In this document: one piece after another, positions 14,178 through 21,749 of the stretch
Layout of the letters: each line of letters begins with the position of its first letter
Numbering within the stretch: the first letter of the stretch is position 1
From: JACQNR01 sp049515175
Lineage (GTDB): Bacteria > Acidobacteriota > Terriglobia > UBA7540
DNA: 27,066 nt
Reading direction: 5' to 3'
Assembly: GCA_049515175.1 (NCBI GenBank)
Contig: JBEKUI010000063.1
Location: 1-27,066, forward strand
Notes under the pieces: generated by a model
What the model saw: only the letters and a program-made list of their open reading frames with translations
The model's database searches: none
Told to the model about the DNA's origin: nothing
Position numbers and translations under genes: made by a program

Positions 14178-14516
14178 ATGGATATCGGGAAACGGTTAAG
14201 AGAGTTGCGTGAGGCCCGGGCTTTGTCCCAGGGCGACATCGAACGACGTTCCGGACTACTGCGTTCATACATCTCCCGGGTGGAAGGCGGCTATACCGCT
14301 CCGTCGCTGGCCACTTTGGAAAAGTTCGCCGAGGCGCTGGGCATGGAGCCCTACCAGTTGCTGTATCGCGGCGAGGGAAAGCCCACGGCCGTTAAGGCCG
14401 GCGAGCAGACCACCCTCTCCAAGGCGAGCCGGAAGCTGGTGAAGATGTTTGACGGCATGTCCAGCTCTAACCGCAAACTGCTCTTGACTCTCGCAAGCAA
14501 GTTGGGCAAGGACTGA
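14178..14516 (+). CDS. XRE-family transcriptional regulator
   Basis: 112 residues. Start at 14178 (MDIGKRLRELREARALSQGD) because the only good promoter places the transcript start there; an in-frame TTG at 14142 and ATG at 14169 lie inside the -35 and -10 boxes. Residues 1-65 are a Cro/C1 helix-turn-helix: LSQGDIERRSGLLRSYISRV is the HTH with recognition helix RSYISRVEGG, followed by PSLATLEKFAEALGM. The tail (SKASRKLVKMFDGMSSSNRK) is a helical extension typical of a family of short acidobacterial regulators. Its target is unknown; a self-regulating role is possible as no coupled gene follows. Confidence 0.9.
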   Translation: MDIGKRLRELREARALSQGDIERRSGLLRSYISRVEGGYTAPSLATLEKFAEALGMEPYQLLYRGEGKPTAVKAGEQTTLSKASRKLVKMFDGMSSSNRKLLLTLASKLGKD

Positions 14517-14535
14517 ATCGGAAGTGACCGGCCGG

Positions 14536-14575
14536 CCCTCCGCCCAGGCATTTGACCTACGCACATGCCGGAGGG
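14536..14575 (+). terminator. hairpin after the XRE gene
   Basis: CCCTCC (14536-14541) pairs with GGAGGG (14570-14575), and inside GGCAT (14547-14551) pairs with ATGCC (14565-14569), with a 5-base bulge and 13-base loop. The tail AGTTGTTGG is only mildly T-rich, so it is a weak terminator candidate. Confidence 0.4.
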
Positions 14576-14712
14576 GAGTTGTTGGTAGTCTCCACACCCA
14601 CCCAGCCCATCCCTCTTGCATTGGCTTGAGAAGACTCTCGGAGCGTGAATCCTGCGCGCTGAACCTTCCCTGGCGGGTTGAAAAGTTTAGAGTAGCAGTT
14701 CGCGAGTGCGTC

Positions 14713-14789
14713 TGGCGCGCCTGGAGGGATTCGAACCCCCGACCTTCAGCTTCGAAGGCTGCCGCTCTATCCATCTGAGCTACAGGCGC
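14713..14789 (-). tRNA. tRNA-Arg(TCG)
   Basis: Leftward cloverleaf with acceptor GCGCCTG/CAGGCGC, anticodon loop CTTCGAA (anticodon TCG), T-arm GGGGG-TTCGAAT-CCCTC, G73 and encoded CCA (14715-14713). The first anticodon-stem pair is a G-A mismatch (27-43). Confidence 0.95.
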
Positions 14790-14964
14790 GTATCCTCAGT
14801 GTAGCGCAGTTTCCACGCTTTGAAAAAGGCCCCTCCGCGCAGCGGTGAGGGCGCTGCTTCAATCCACAAACACTGTGCTATACTCCGGCCCCGCGCAGGG
14901 GCGCGCGGCTGCATTCTATATCCGGAGGATCGAATACCTTGGTCCTCCACGAAGGAGCCAAAAC

Positions 14965-15441
14965 ATGTCGGATCGAGGAGTCTTCGTCACGGCATTCACG
15001 ACGGTGGTGCTGATCGTTGCCGGAGCATTCGCACTGCCTCAGTTTTTCCCCTTCGAACTGATCAAAAGCCTGATCTACGTCGCCATCGCAATCCTCGTCT
15101 TTTTCGGCGAGGACCAGTACAGCTACATGTTGGGCATCGTCGCCCCGGTGGTCGGGTGGGTCGTGAACATTATCACCGGCGGTTTCTTTGAGGAATTCGG
15201 GGTTCTCTGGGCGTCGGTGACCATGAAGAATGTGCCCCCCCTCGACACGCCGCTGCACGGGCTGGCGATACTGACGCAAGTCCTCCTCCTGGCGTTATCC
15301 TGGCGAGCGTGGCAGAAAGAGGTCACTGGCCCATTTTTCGGCAAGGTGTTTGGAGTGTGTGTCGCGATCGCCGTCGCTCACGCCATCGTGCTGGGGATTT
15401 ACGTTGCCGTTGGAATTCCCGCCGGGACGGGGATGCCCTGA
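14965..15441 (+). CDS. small integral membrane protein
   Basis: 158 residues. ATG at 14965 follows AAGGAG (14952-14957) by seven bases; upstream in-frame starts lack a ribosome site. About five hydrophobic helices are visible: AFTTVVLIVAGAFALPQFF, SLIYVAIAILVFFG, YMLGIVAPVVGWVVNIITGG, LAILTQVLLLALSW and VFGVCVAIAVAHAIVLGIYV. No charged transport motif or known family is seen. A possible -10 (TATACT, 14879-14884) lies upstream. It is separated by 246 bases from the flavoprotein gene. Confidence 0.82.
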   Translation: MSDRGVFVTAFTTVVLIVAGAFALPQFFPFELIKSLIYVAIAILVFFGEDQYSYMLGIVAPVVGWVVNIITGGFFEEFGVLWASVTMKNVPPLDTPLHGLAILTQVLLLALSWRAWQKEVTGPFFGKVFGVCVAIAVAHAIVLGIYVAVGIPAGTGMP

Positions 15442-15610
15442 CCGCCGGGCCGGCGATCAGCCGCCAGCCCTGGGACCACGCGAATCGGCCGGTGAGTCGT
15501 CTTTTGGTGCTCTCGCGCGCGGACGCGAACTTTCCCCCGATAAGTGTGAGTGCAAGGGACTCAATCCAACCTGACTTCCAGAACCTCCTCCCAGACCCTG
15601 CGGCCTGCTC

Positions 15611-15619
15611 TGGTATGAT
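15611..15619 (+). promoter_or_regulatory. extended -10 upstream of the flavoprotein gene
   Basis: TGGTATGAT at 15611-15619 is an extended -10, about 62 bases before the ATG after counting from the predicted start. No clear -35. Confidence 0.4.
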
Positions 15620-15687
15620 GAGAGGTTGTCATCAGATGCGCAGAGCGGCGAGTTGACTTCCCGAAACTGAGCGGACGCAGGACAACG

Positions 15688-16455
15688 ATGTTTCACGAAG
15701 AAAATTTCCAGAAAGTTCAGATTGTGGAGCGCAAGGACTTCACCCCAGACCTGTGGATAATGCGCATGCGACCGGAGGCGCGCTTGCCCTTTCAGGCGGG
15801 TCAATACGTGACGCTGGGACTTCTGGACGGCGCCCACATGATCGAGCGCCCTTTTTCGATCGTTTCGAGTCCCCGCGAAAAAGACGTCGAGTTTTTTCTC
15901 GATATGGTGCCGGGGGGCGGGCTGACCCCGGCCTTGCACACAATGGCCGTGGGAAAGACGCTCTGGATGCGCCGCCAGGCCAAAGGCCGTTTCACCTTCG
16001 ACACGCGGAGCGGACGCAAGCAACACCTGTTCGTCGCGACGGTGACGGGCATCGCCCCCTTCGTGAGCATGGTGCGTGAGATGGCCGAAGAAATTCGCGG
16101 TGGCCGTGACGCGCAATACCAACTGTTTATCCTCCACGGCGCCAGCCGTTCCTGGGAATTTGCCTATCGCGAGGAGCTGGAGACGTTGAGCCGGGGTGGC
16201 GATTGGTTCCAGTTTATCCCCACCATCAGCCGGCCGTGGGAAGACCCTTCCTGGAAGGGAGAGGTTGGTCGTATCGAGGACGTGCTGAGGAAATACGTTG
16301 ACTCGCTGGGGCTCGACCCTGCGCAGACGACCGCCTACCTTTGCGGCCACGCGCAGATGATCGCCAACTCGCGCGAAATCCTCCGGCGGCGCGGCTTCCC
16401 GGGCGAGGCCATCCGGCAGGAAGCCTATTGGGTTCCCAAGAAAAGCGAGAAGTAG
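15688..16455 (+). CDS. ferredoxin-NADP reductase-type flavoprotein
   Basis: 255 residues. The N-terminal FAD domain (1-100) has the flavin motif RPFSIVSS (RxxS) and GQYVTLG. The NAD(P) domain (105-255) has VTGIAPFVSMVREMA, ILHGASRSWEFAYREEL, the YLCGHAQMI nucleotide site, and the C-terminal aromatic EAYWVPKK that stacks on FAD. It moves electrons between NADPH and ferredoxin or flavodoxin in the cytoplasm. Length is that of bacterial Fpr. Its neighbour is a tetrapyrrole-type aminotransferase 143 bases downstream, but no functional link is evident. Confidence 0.92.
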   Translation: MFHEENFQKVQIVERKDFTPDLWIMRMRPEARLPFQAGQYVTLGLLDGAHMIERPFSIVSSPREKDVEFFLDMVPGGGLTPALHTMAVGKTLWMRRQAKGRFTFDTRSGRKQHLFVATVTGIAPFVSMVREMAEEIRGGRDAQYQLFILHGASRSWEFAYREELETLSRGGDWFQFIPTISRPWEDPSWKGEVGRIEDVLRKYVDSLGLDPAQTTAYLCGHAQMIANSREILRRRGFPGEAIRQEAYWVPKKSEK

Positions 16456-16598
16456 CGGCACAGGATTCCAGGGGCGCTGGGAGACTGCCCCGAGTGCGAT
16501 ACGTTTCCTCCGCTGGGGAGTGTAAAGACTCTGCGCAAAAATGGCGAAGGATGGAGTTATACTGCCAGCGAATTCGTCACGTGCCGCGGAGACCGCCC

Positions 16599-17942
16599 AT
16601 GGCCAGTGAAGAGCGAAGTTACGCAAACAGTCAGCGACTCTACGAAGAAGCCTGCCGGTTTACGCCGGGTGGCGTGAACAGCTCGCTGCGGAATGTCGAG
16701 CCCCACCTGGTTTTCAAAGAGACACGCGGGGCTCTGCTGGTGGACGCCGACGGCAATGAATACATTGACTACCAGGCGGCGTTCGGGCCGCCGATCCTCG
16801 GCCATAACCACCCAGCGGTAAATCGCCGCGTCGCACAGGCTCTGGATGGCCCGATGCTCCCGGGCGTGGGGACGATCGAGCTGGAGATCGAGGTTGCGAG
16901 AAAGATCCATCAGCACGTTCCCTCGGCCGAAAAAGTTCTGCTTTGCAACACCGGCTCGGAAGCGACTTACCACGCCATCCGTGTTTCGCGGGCCGTGACC
17001 GGGCGTCCGAAGATTATCAAGTTTCAGGGCTGCTACCACGGCTTCCACGATTACGTCCTGCGCAACATCATCAGTCCCCCCGACAAGGTTGGGAAGCTCG
17101 ATCCCGGCTCGGCGGGAATCCTGCCGGAAGTTCTTGAGCAGACGCTCGTCTGCACTTTCAACGACCTGGAGGATGTGGAGGGCGCGCTCAAATCTCATCG
17201 CGGGGAAGTGGCGGCCATCATTCTCGAGCCGATTCCGCATAACATTGGCTGCGTGCTGCCCAAGCCGGGATTTCTGGAAGGGCTGCGACAACTGACCACG
17301 ACGCACGGGGCCGTCCTGATTTTCGACGAAGTCATCACCGGCTTCCGGCACCACATTGGCGGCTACCAGGCGATATGCGGCGTGACCCCCGACCTGACCA
17401 CGATGGGAAAAGCCATCGCCAACGGTTTCCCCATGGCGGCACTGGCCGGCAAGGCCGCACTCATGGACCGCTTCAAGACCCGCACCGGCGGCGACACGTT
17501 TTTCGCCGGGACGTTCAATGGCAACGCGATGAGCTGCGCCGCGACGCTTGCCACCCTCGAAATCCTGGAGCGGGAGCCCGTGCACGAATACACCTTCCGG
17601 CTTGCAGACCGCCTGCGCCAGGGCCTGCGCGAGATCCACGCGCGACTGGGAATTCGCGCCACGGTGGCGGGGTTTGGCTCGGTGTTCCTCACCTACTTCA
17701 TGGAAGGCCCGATTGAAAGCTACTCCGACCTGCTGCGCAACGACGAGGCGCGCTTCGTTGAATATCGACGCAAGCTCATCGATCGCGGCATCTTCAAGAT
17801 GCCGGTGAACCTGAAACGCAATCACGTGAGCTACGCCCACACCGACGCCCACATCGACCGGACCCTGGAGGTTTGTGAAGACGTGCTCCGGGAGATGTTC
17901 GTTGCGCCGGTCCGCGCCGGAGCAACCCACGCTGCGTCCTAG
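16599..17942 (+). CDS. class III aminotransferase, glutamate-1-semialdehyde aminomutase-like
   Basis: 447 residues. ATG at 16599 follows GCGGAG by eight bases. The start reads YEEACRFTPGGVNSSLRNVE, characteristic of GSA aminomutases. The PLP segment has LLCNTGSEATYHAIRVSRAV (phosphate site), GCYHGFHDYV, LIFDEVITGFR (D to pyridine N) and the Schiff-base lysine K271 in TTMGKAIANGFPM. Enzymes with GGG rather than ANG after the lysine motif are the canonical HemL; this ANG form falls in the wider group of aminotransferases also including other omega-amino donors. It is therefore either a divergent HemL or a paralogue acting on another amine. Confidence 0.88.
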   Translation: MASEERSYANSQRLYEEACRFTPGGVNSSLRNVEPHLVFKETRGALLVDADGNEYIDYQAAFGPPILGHNHPAVNRRVAQALDGPMLPGVGTIELEIEVARKIHQHVPSAEKVLLCNTGSEATYHAIRVSRAVTGRPKIIKFQGCYHGFHDYVLRNIISPPDKVGKLDPGSAGILPEVLEQTLVCTFNDLEDVEGALKSHRGEVAAIILEPIPHNIGCVLPKPGFLEGLRQLTTTHGAVLIFDEVITGFRHHIGGYQAICGVTPDLTTMGKAIANGFPMAALAGKAALMDRFKTRTGGDTFFAGTFNGNAMSCAATLATLEILEREPVHEYTFRLADRLRQGLREIHARLGIRATVAGFGSVFLTYFMEGPIESYSDLLRNDEARFVEYRRKLIDRGIFKMPVNLKRNHVSYAHTDAHIDRTLEVCEDVLREMFVAPVRAGATHAAS

Positions 17943-18007
17943 AGCGGTGGGCAATGTCCATGCCATCTGCGGGCAGCTTATTCCGCGTCTTGGGATGCGG
18001 GAAGAGC

Positions 18008-18016
18008 TGTTATCAT
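18008..18016 (+). promoter_or_regulatory. extended -10 of the rightward GH2 gene
   Basis: TGTTATCAT at 18008-18016; TTGGGA upstream at 17990-17995 is a poor -35 with a 15-base gap. The leader is about 58 bases. Confidence 0.4.
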
Positions 18017-18080
18017 AAGTCCGCCCGCAGTCCTGCAACCCGCGGGCGGTCGAATGGGAAACCCTCCAAGGAGATTTGAC

Positions 18081-20780
18081 TTGTTCTTGATGCGCAATCG
18101 CAAGTGTGCGTGGGCGAGCCTGTTCTTCGCGGCCTGGAGTGTGAGCCGCCTCTCCATAGCTGCCCCGCCGAATTCCACCCTTTCCCTGGATGGCGATTGG
18201 AATTTTGTGGCCGATACCGCGGGAACGATGAAGGTGACCGACCTTGCCGTCTCTCCGCCGGCCAACGTGCGTCCCACGCGAGTACCTTCTTCGTGGCAAC
18301 AGCAGTTTGCCGACCTGCGAGACTACGCCGGCGTGGCCTGGTACTGGCGCTCCTTGAAGGTTGACGCTCCGCCGTCGGACGCCGTCGCCCTGCTGAGGTT
18401 CGGCGCCGTGGACTATCTCTGCGACGTGTATGTGAACGGCCAGAAGGTGGGCTCGCACGAGGGCGGCTACTTGCCGTTCGCATTCGATGTGACGGCGCAA
18501 CTACACGCTGGCGACAATCAGATTGCCGTGCGCGTCGTTGACCCCGGGGCGAAACCGCGGGAAGAGGTGGAAGGAATCAAGTACGCCGAAATCCCCCACG
18601 GCAAACAGAACTGGTACCTCCAGACCAGCGGCTTGTGGCAGAGCGTGGAGCTTGAAGTCCGACCCAGGATGCGCCTTCGCCATGCGCGCGTCGCGGCCGG
18701 CATGGACGGCAGTTTCAAAATCCAGGCTATGGTCGAGAACCCCACCGTCGAGCTCTCCGGCAAGCTGGCCAATGCCCGGCTTTGGTGGCTTCACAACCCC
18801 GCGCTGTACACGTTGCACGTCACTCTCCCCACCGGCGACGCGCAGGACTATCGCTTCGGCTTTCGAGCCTTCGAGACTCGGGGAGGGAAGTTCTATCTGA
18901 ACGGTCACGTGATCTATCTACGCGCTCCACTCGATCAGGATTTCTATCCGGACACGGTCTACACTCCGCCGTCCTACGAATTTGTGAAAGCCGAGATGCA
19001 GCAGGCAAAGGTGCTGGGCTTCAACCTGATGCGCTGCCACATCAAGGTGCCCGATCCGCGCTACCTTCAGGCTGCGGACGAAGCGGGAATGCTCGTCTGG
19101 TACGAGATCCCCAATTGGGACAAGCTCACGGAGGACTCCAAGCGGCGCAGCCGAGAGACCCTGCAAGGTATGGTGGAGCGCGACGGGAATCATCCTTCGA
19201 TTGTCATCGTCAGCCTGATCAACGAAAGTTGGGGCGTCAATCTCAAGGAAGCACCGCAACGCGACTGGCTGAAGGCTGCTTACAACGAGGCCAAGGCCAT
19301 GGTTCCGGGCTGGCTGGTCGTGGACAACAGCGCTTGTTGCGACAACTTCCACATGGCGACCGACATCGCGGACTTCCACCAGTACAACGCCATCCCCGAC
19401 CGTGCTTCCGACTTTGATCGCTTTGTGGAAGATATGGCGCAACGTCCCGGATGGCTCTTCAGCCCTTACAACGATGCCGTGGCACGGGGTGACGAGCCCT
19501 TGATGCTCTCTGAATTCGGCAACTGGGGGCTTCCCAAACTCCCCGACTCGAAGCCCTTCTGGTTTTCCCGGCCGTTTTCCGAGGAGCGCCCCATCACTTT
19601 GCCCGAGGGTGTGGAGCAGCGATTCACCGACTATTACTTCGGAACACTCTGGCCGGATTTCAACGCGCTCGCCGAGGCGACGCAGTGGCACCAGTGGCGG
19701 GCGCTCAAGTACGAAGTCGAGAGCATTCGCCTGCATCCCGAAATTCAGGGTTACGTCATCACCGAATTCACTGATCTGAACTGGGAATCGAATGGGGTGC
19801 TCGATATGTGGCGGCGCCCCAAAGCCTATGCCGCGCAGCTCGCCAAGCTCCAGCAGGACGATCTGCTCATCGCGCGCGCCGAGCGACGCAACCTCTACGA
19901 CGGTGAAAAAGGCCAGGCGTCAGTTTACTTTTCCCATTACAGTTCGCAGCCGCTTGCCGGAGCCGAGGTCAGTTGGGAACTCGAGGGCACTAGCCTGAAA
20001 GGGTCGCTCCCGCTGGCGAGCGTCCCTGCCGGGACGGCGGCACATGTAGGCAATGTGGAGTTCTCGGTCCCTTCTGTTGAATCCCCGACGAAGCAACTCT
20101 TGAAGCTTCGCGTTGCCGCGGGAGAGAAGACCTTCTCCGAAACCTCGCTCGAGTTCTTTCTCTATCCCAAAAAATTTCCCGATCTCCCGCCTCCGGTGAG
20201 CTTCAATGATCCCGCGGGGCGGCTTCGCCGGCTGATCAACGAAATGCGCGCGCGCAGTTACCTGGAGCCCACCGGCAAGGAATCATTTCCGGTCCTCATC
20301 TCGTCCGTTTTCGACGACAACGTGAAGAAAACTCTTGCTCAGGGCGGGCGGGTGATTCTGCTTGCGATGGACAAACAAACCATCGCCCCGGGTCTCGAGA
20401 TCGTGCCGCGCGCCGGCTCCTTTCTGGACGGCAACTGGATTTCCAGTTTTCTCTGGGTCCGCATGGACCAGGAACCGTTCCACTCCATCGGCTTCGATAC
20501 CCTGCCAGGGTTCGAGATGCAATCGACCGTGCCCAGCACCGTCCTGCGCGGCGTCCCGCCCGGAAACTTCAACGACGTGCTTTCCGGCATCTTCTATGGA
20601 TGGATCCATTCGAACGTAGGCACGCTCGTACAGGCCCGGGCCGGGCAGGGCAGGCTGCTGATTTGCACTTACTCGCTGGCGACGATTTACGGGAGCGACC
20701 CATACGCCACGAACCTCCTCGACGCTCTGGTGCAGTACCTTGTCTCCGGGCCAACGCCCAATTTTGAAATTCCGCTCTGA
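18081..20780 (+). CDS. secreted glycoside hydrolase family 2 protein
   Basis: 899 residues. Start is TTG at 18081 because AAGGAG (18068-18073) is seven bases before it; ATG at 18054 or 18090 are alternatives. The first 30 residues form a signal peptide (RNRKCAWASLFFAAWSVSRL). Domain order: sugar-binding jelly roll (35-200, with AGVAWYWRSLKV and LCDVYVNGQKVGSHEGGYLP), immunoglobulin-like domain, TIM barrel (270-560), then two beta domains. The acid/base is E382 in SLINESWG and the nucleophile E478 in LSEFGNWG, both present. It is likely a beta-glucuronidase, beta-galactosidase or beta-mannosidase acting on plant or fungal polysaccharide fragments outside the cytoplasm. No sugar transporter or regulator is adjacent. 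A second GH2 gene faces it. Confidence 0.9.
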   Translation: MFLMRNRKCAWASLFFAAWSVSRLSIAAPPNSTLSLDGDWNFVADTAGTMKVTDLAVSPPANVRPTRVPSSWQQQFADLRDYAGVAWYWRSLKVDAPPSDAVALLRFGAVDYLCDVYVNGQKVGSHEGGYLPFAFDVTAQLHAGDNQIAVRVVDPGAKPREEVEGIKYAEIPHGKQNWYLQTSGLWQSVELEVRPRMRLRHARVAAGMDGSFKIQAMVENPTVELSGKLANARLWWLHNPALYTLHVTLPTGDAQDYRFGFRAFETRGGKFYLNGHVIYLRAPLDQDFYPDTVYTPPSYEFVKAEMQQAKVLGFNLMRCHIKVPDPRYLQAADEAGMLVWYEIPNWDKLTEDSKRRSRETLQGMVERDGNHPSIVIVSLINESWGVNLKEAPQRDWLKAAYNEAKAMVPGWLVVDNSACCDNFHMATDIADFHQYNAIPDRASDFDRFVEDMAQRPGWLFSPYNDAVARGDEPLMLSEFGNWGLPKLPDSKPFWFSRPFSEERPITLPEGVEQRFTDYYFGTLWPDFNALAEATQWHQWRALKYEVESIRLHPEIQGYVITEFTDLNWESNGVLDMWRRPKAYAAQLAKLQQDDLLIARAERRNLYDGEKGQASVYFSHYSSQPLAGAEVSWELEGTSLKGSLPLASVPAGTAAHVGNVEFSVPSVESPTKQLLKLRVAAGEKTFSETSLEFFLYPKKFPDLPPPVSFNDPAGRLRRLINEMRARSYLEPTGKESFPVLISSVFDDNVKKTLAQGGRVILLAMDKQTIAPGLEIVPRAGSFLDGNWISSFLWVRMDQEPFHSIGFDTLPGFEMQSTVPSTVLRGVPPGNFNDVLSGIFYGWIHSNVGTLVQARAGQGRLLICTYSLATIYGSDPYATNLLDALVQYLVSGPTPNFEIPL

Positions 20781-20818
20781 GATCTTTATCTCGAGTCCAT
20801 GATCGATGGTGCCCCTCG

Positions 20819-21079
20819 CTGAGCGGGATCGCCGGCGGGCCCGACAGAAACAACATCAAATTCCCCATCAAGTTTAACGGCACACCGTCCTACGACCCCG
20901 ACGGCCAGCTCTACGTTTACCTCTGGGAGTTCGGAGATGGTTCGACGGCGGTGGGTCCGCGCCCAGTCCATCAATACGCATCCGGAGGGATCTACACCGT
21001 ACGGCTGACCGTGCGCGATAACCTTGGAGCGATTAGTAGCGGAACAACAACGGCCACGATCCGTCCGTTCAGCAAGTAG
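20819..21079 (+). pseudogene. remnant of a PKD-domain protein
   Basis: The frame ending in TAG at 21077-21079 encodes a nearly complete PKD (polycystic kidney disease) module: FNGTPSYDPDG, YVYLWEFGDGS and the closing YTVRLTVRDNLGA. No start codon or ribosome site exists upstream in this frame; the frame runs back across the stop of the GH2 gene at 20778-20780. PKD modules are extracellular Ig-like spacers in secreted enzymes, so this is the tail of a lost larger gene or of a former extension of the GH2 protein. Confidence 0.72.
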
Positions 21080-21094
21080 CGGTGCGGGGGTATC

Positions 21095-21137
21095 GCCATC
21101 GGCCTGGGCGATTGCTGGGTCCGCCCAGGCTGATGGC
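21095..21137. terminator. 16-bp hairpin between convergent genes
   Basis: GCCATCGGCCTGGGCG (21095-21110) pairs with CGCCCAGGCTGATGGC (21122-21137), 16 pairs with a single G-U, loop 11 bases. No T tract follows on either side. It lies 24 bases after the end of the leftward GH2 gene and could serve both directions or be a dispersed repeat. Confidence 0.55.
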
Positions 21138-21161
21138 TCCCTACTGCAGACGCAATTTCCG

Positions 21162-21749
21162 TTATTCCTCTTTTACCTCTTGAGTGTTGAAGCCCTCCAC
21201 GACGACGCGTGGTTTCTCGCCGCGCGTGTCGGAGTTCTCCAATTCGATTCGAATCGTGCGCCGGTCGCCCGGCATCAGTGCGATATAGTTGTCGCTGAAG
21301 AACGCCGGCAGGATGCGATCACCGCTCTTCTCCCGCACCGCCTTCACTCGCACCATCAGCGCCGGGTGCTTCGACACGTTGTGGAGTTCAGTCGTCAGGT
21401 GCCAAGTGCTGCCCCGCTGCTCGACGCGCGTCGCAGCTGCGAGCTTTACTTTGGGCAATTCCCGGAGTGCCCGGTAGTCTCCCTCCTTGCTCCCGCGCCA
21501 GTAGAAATTGCTCGAGAGGATCTCTTCGCCGCGAGTCAGCTTCAGGAGCAGGAACTGCACCGGGGTTAAGCCCGCTGGGTACTCCATCTTGATGCAGGAG
21601 ATCGTGCTGTCTTCCGGGCAGTCCAGGGAAGTGGTCTTCTCCCAGGAAAGCGCGCCGTCCAGGCTGCGGACTTCGACTTGCGCCGTCAGGCCCCGGGCGT
21701 CGCCACCGCTGTAGTTGACCACTTCAATGCTTTCGCTAAAAGGTTCCAT
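21162..21749 (-). CDS. C-terminal portion of the leftward GH2 protein, out of frame
   Basis: 195 residues from an ATG at 21749 that is not a genuine start: it lies inside the coding region of the upstream frame. The true continuation begins PFSESIEVVNYSGGDARGL, an Ig-like beta-sandwich at the end of large GH2 proteins (EVRSLDGALSWEKT, GDRRTIRIELEN, KPRVVVEGFNTQE). The residues flow directly on from the frame of the larger gene after the words HIQWN if one base is added near 21744. There is no ribosome site at the ATG. See the entry for the main part. Confidence 0.85.
   Translation of the reverse strand: MEPFSESIEVVNYSGGDARGLTAQVEVRSLDGALSWEKTTSLDCPEDSTISCIKMEYPAGLTPVQFLLLKLTRGEEILSSNFYWRGSKEGDYRALRELPKVKLAAATRVEQRGSTWHLTTELHNVSKHPALMVRVKAVREKSGDRILPAFFSDNYIALMPGDRRTIRIELENSDTRGEKPRVVVEGFNTQEVKEE

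Noticed and set aside
16557..18500. A 647-codon open frame on the minus strand
   Set aside because: Antisense to the aminotransferase and the start of the GH2 gene; no motif or ribosome site.
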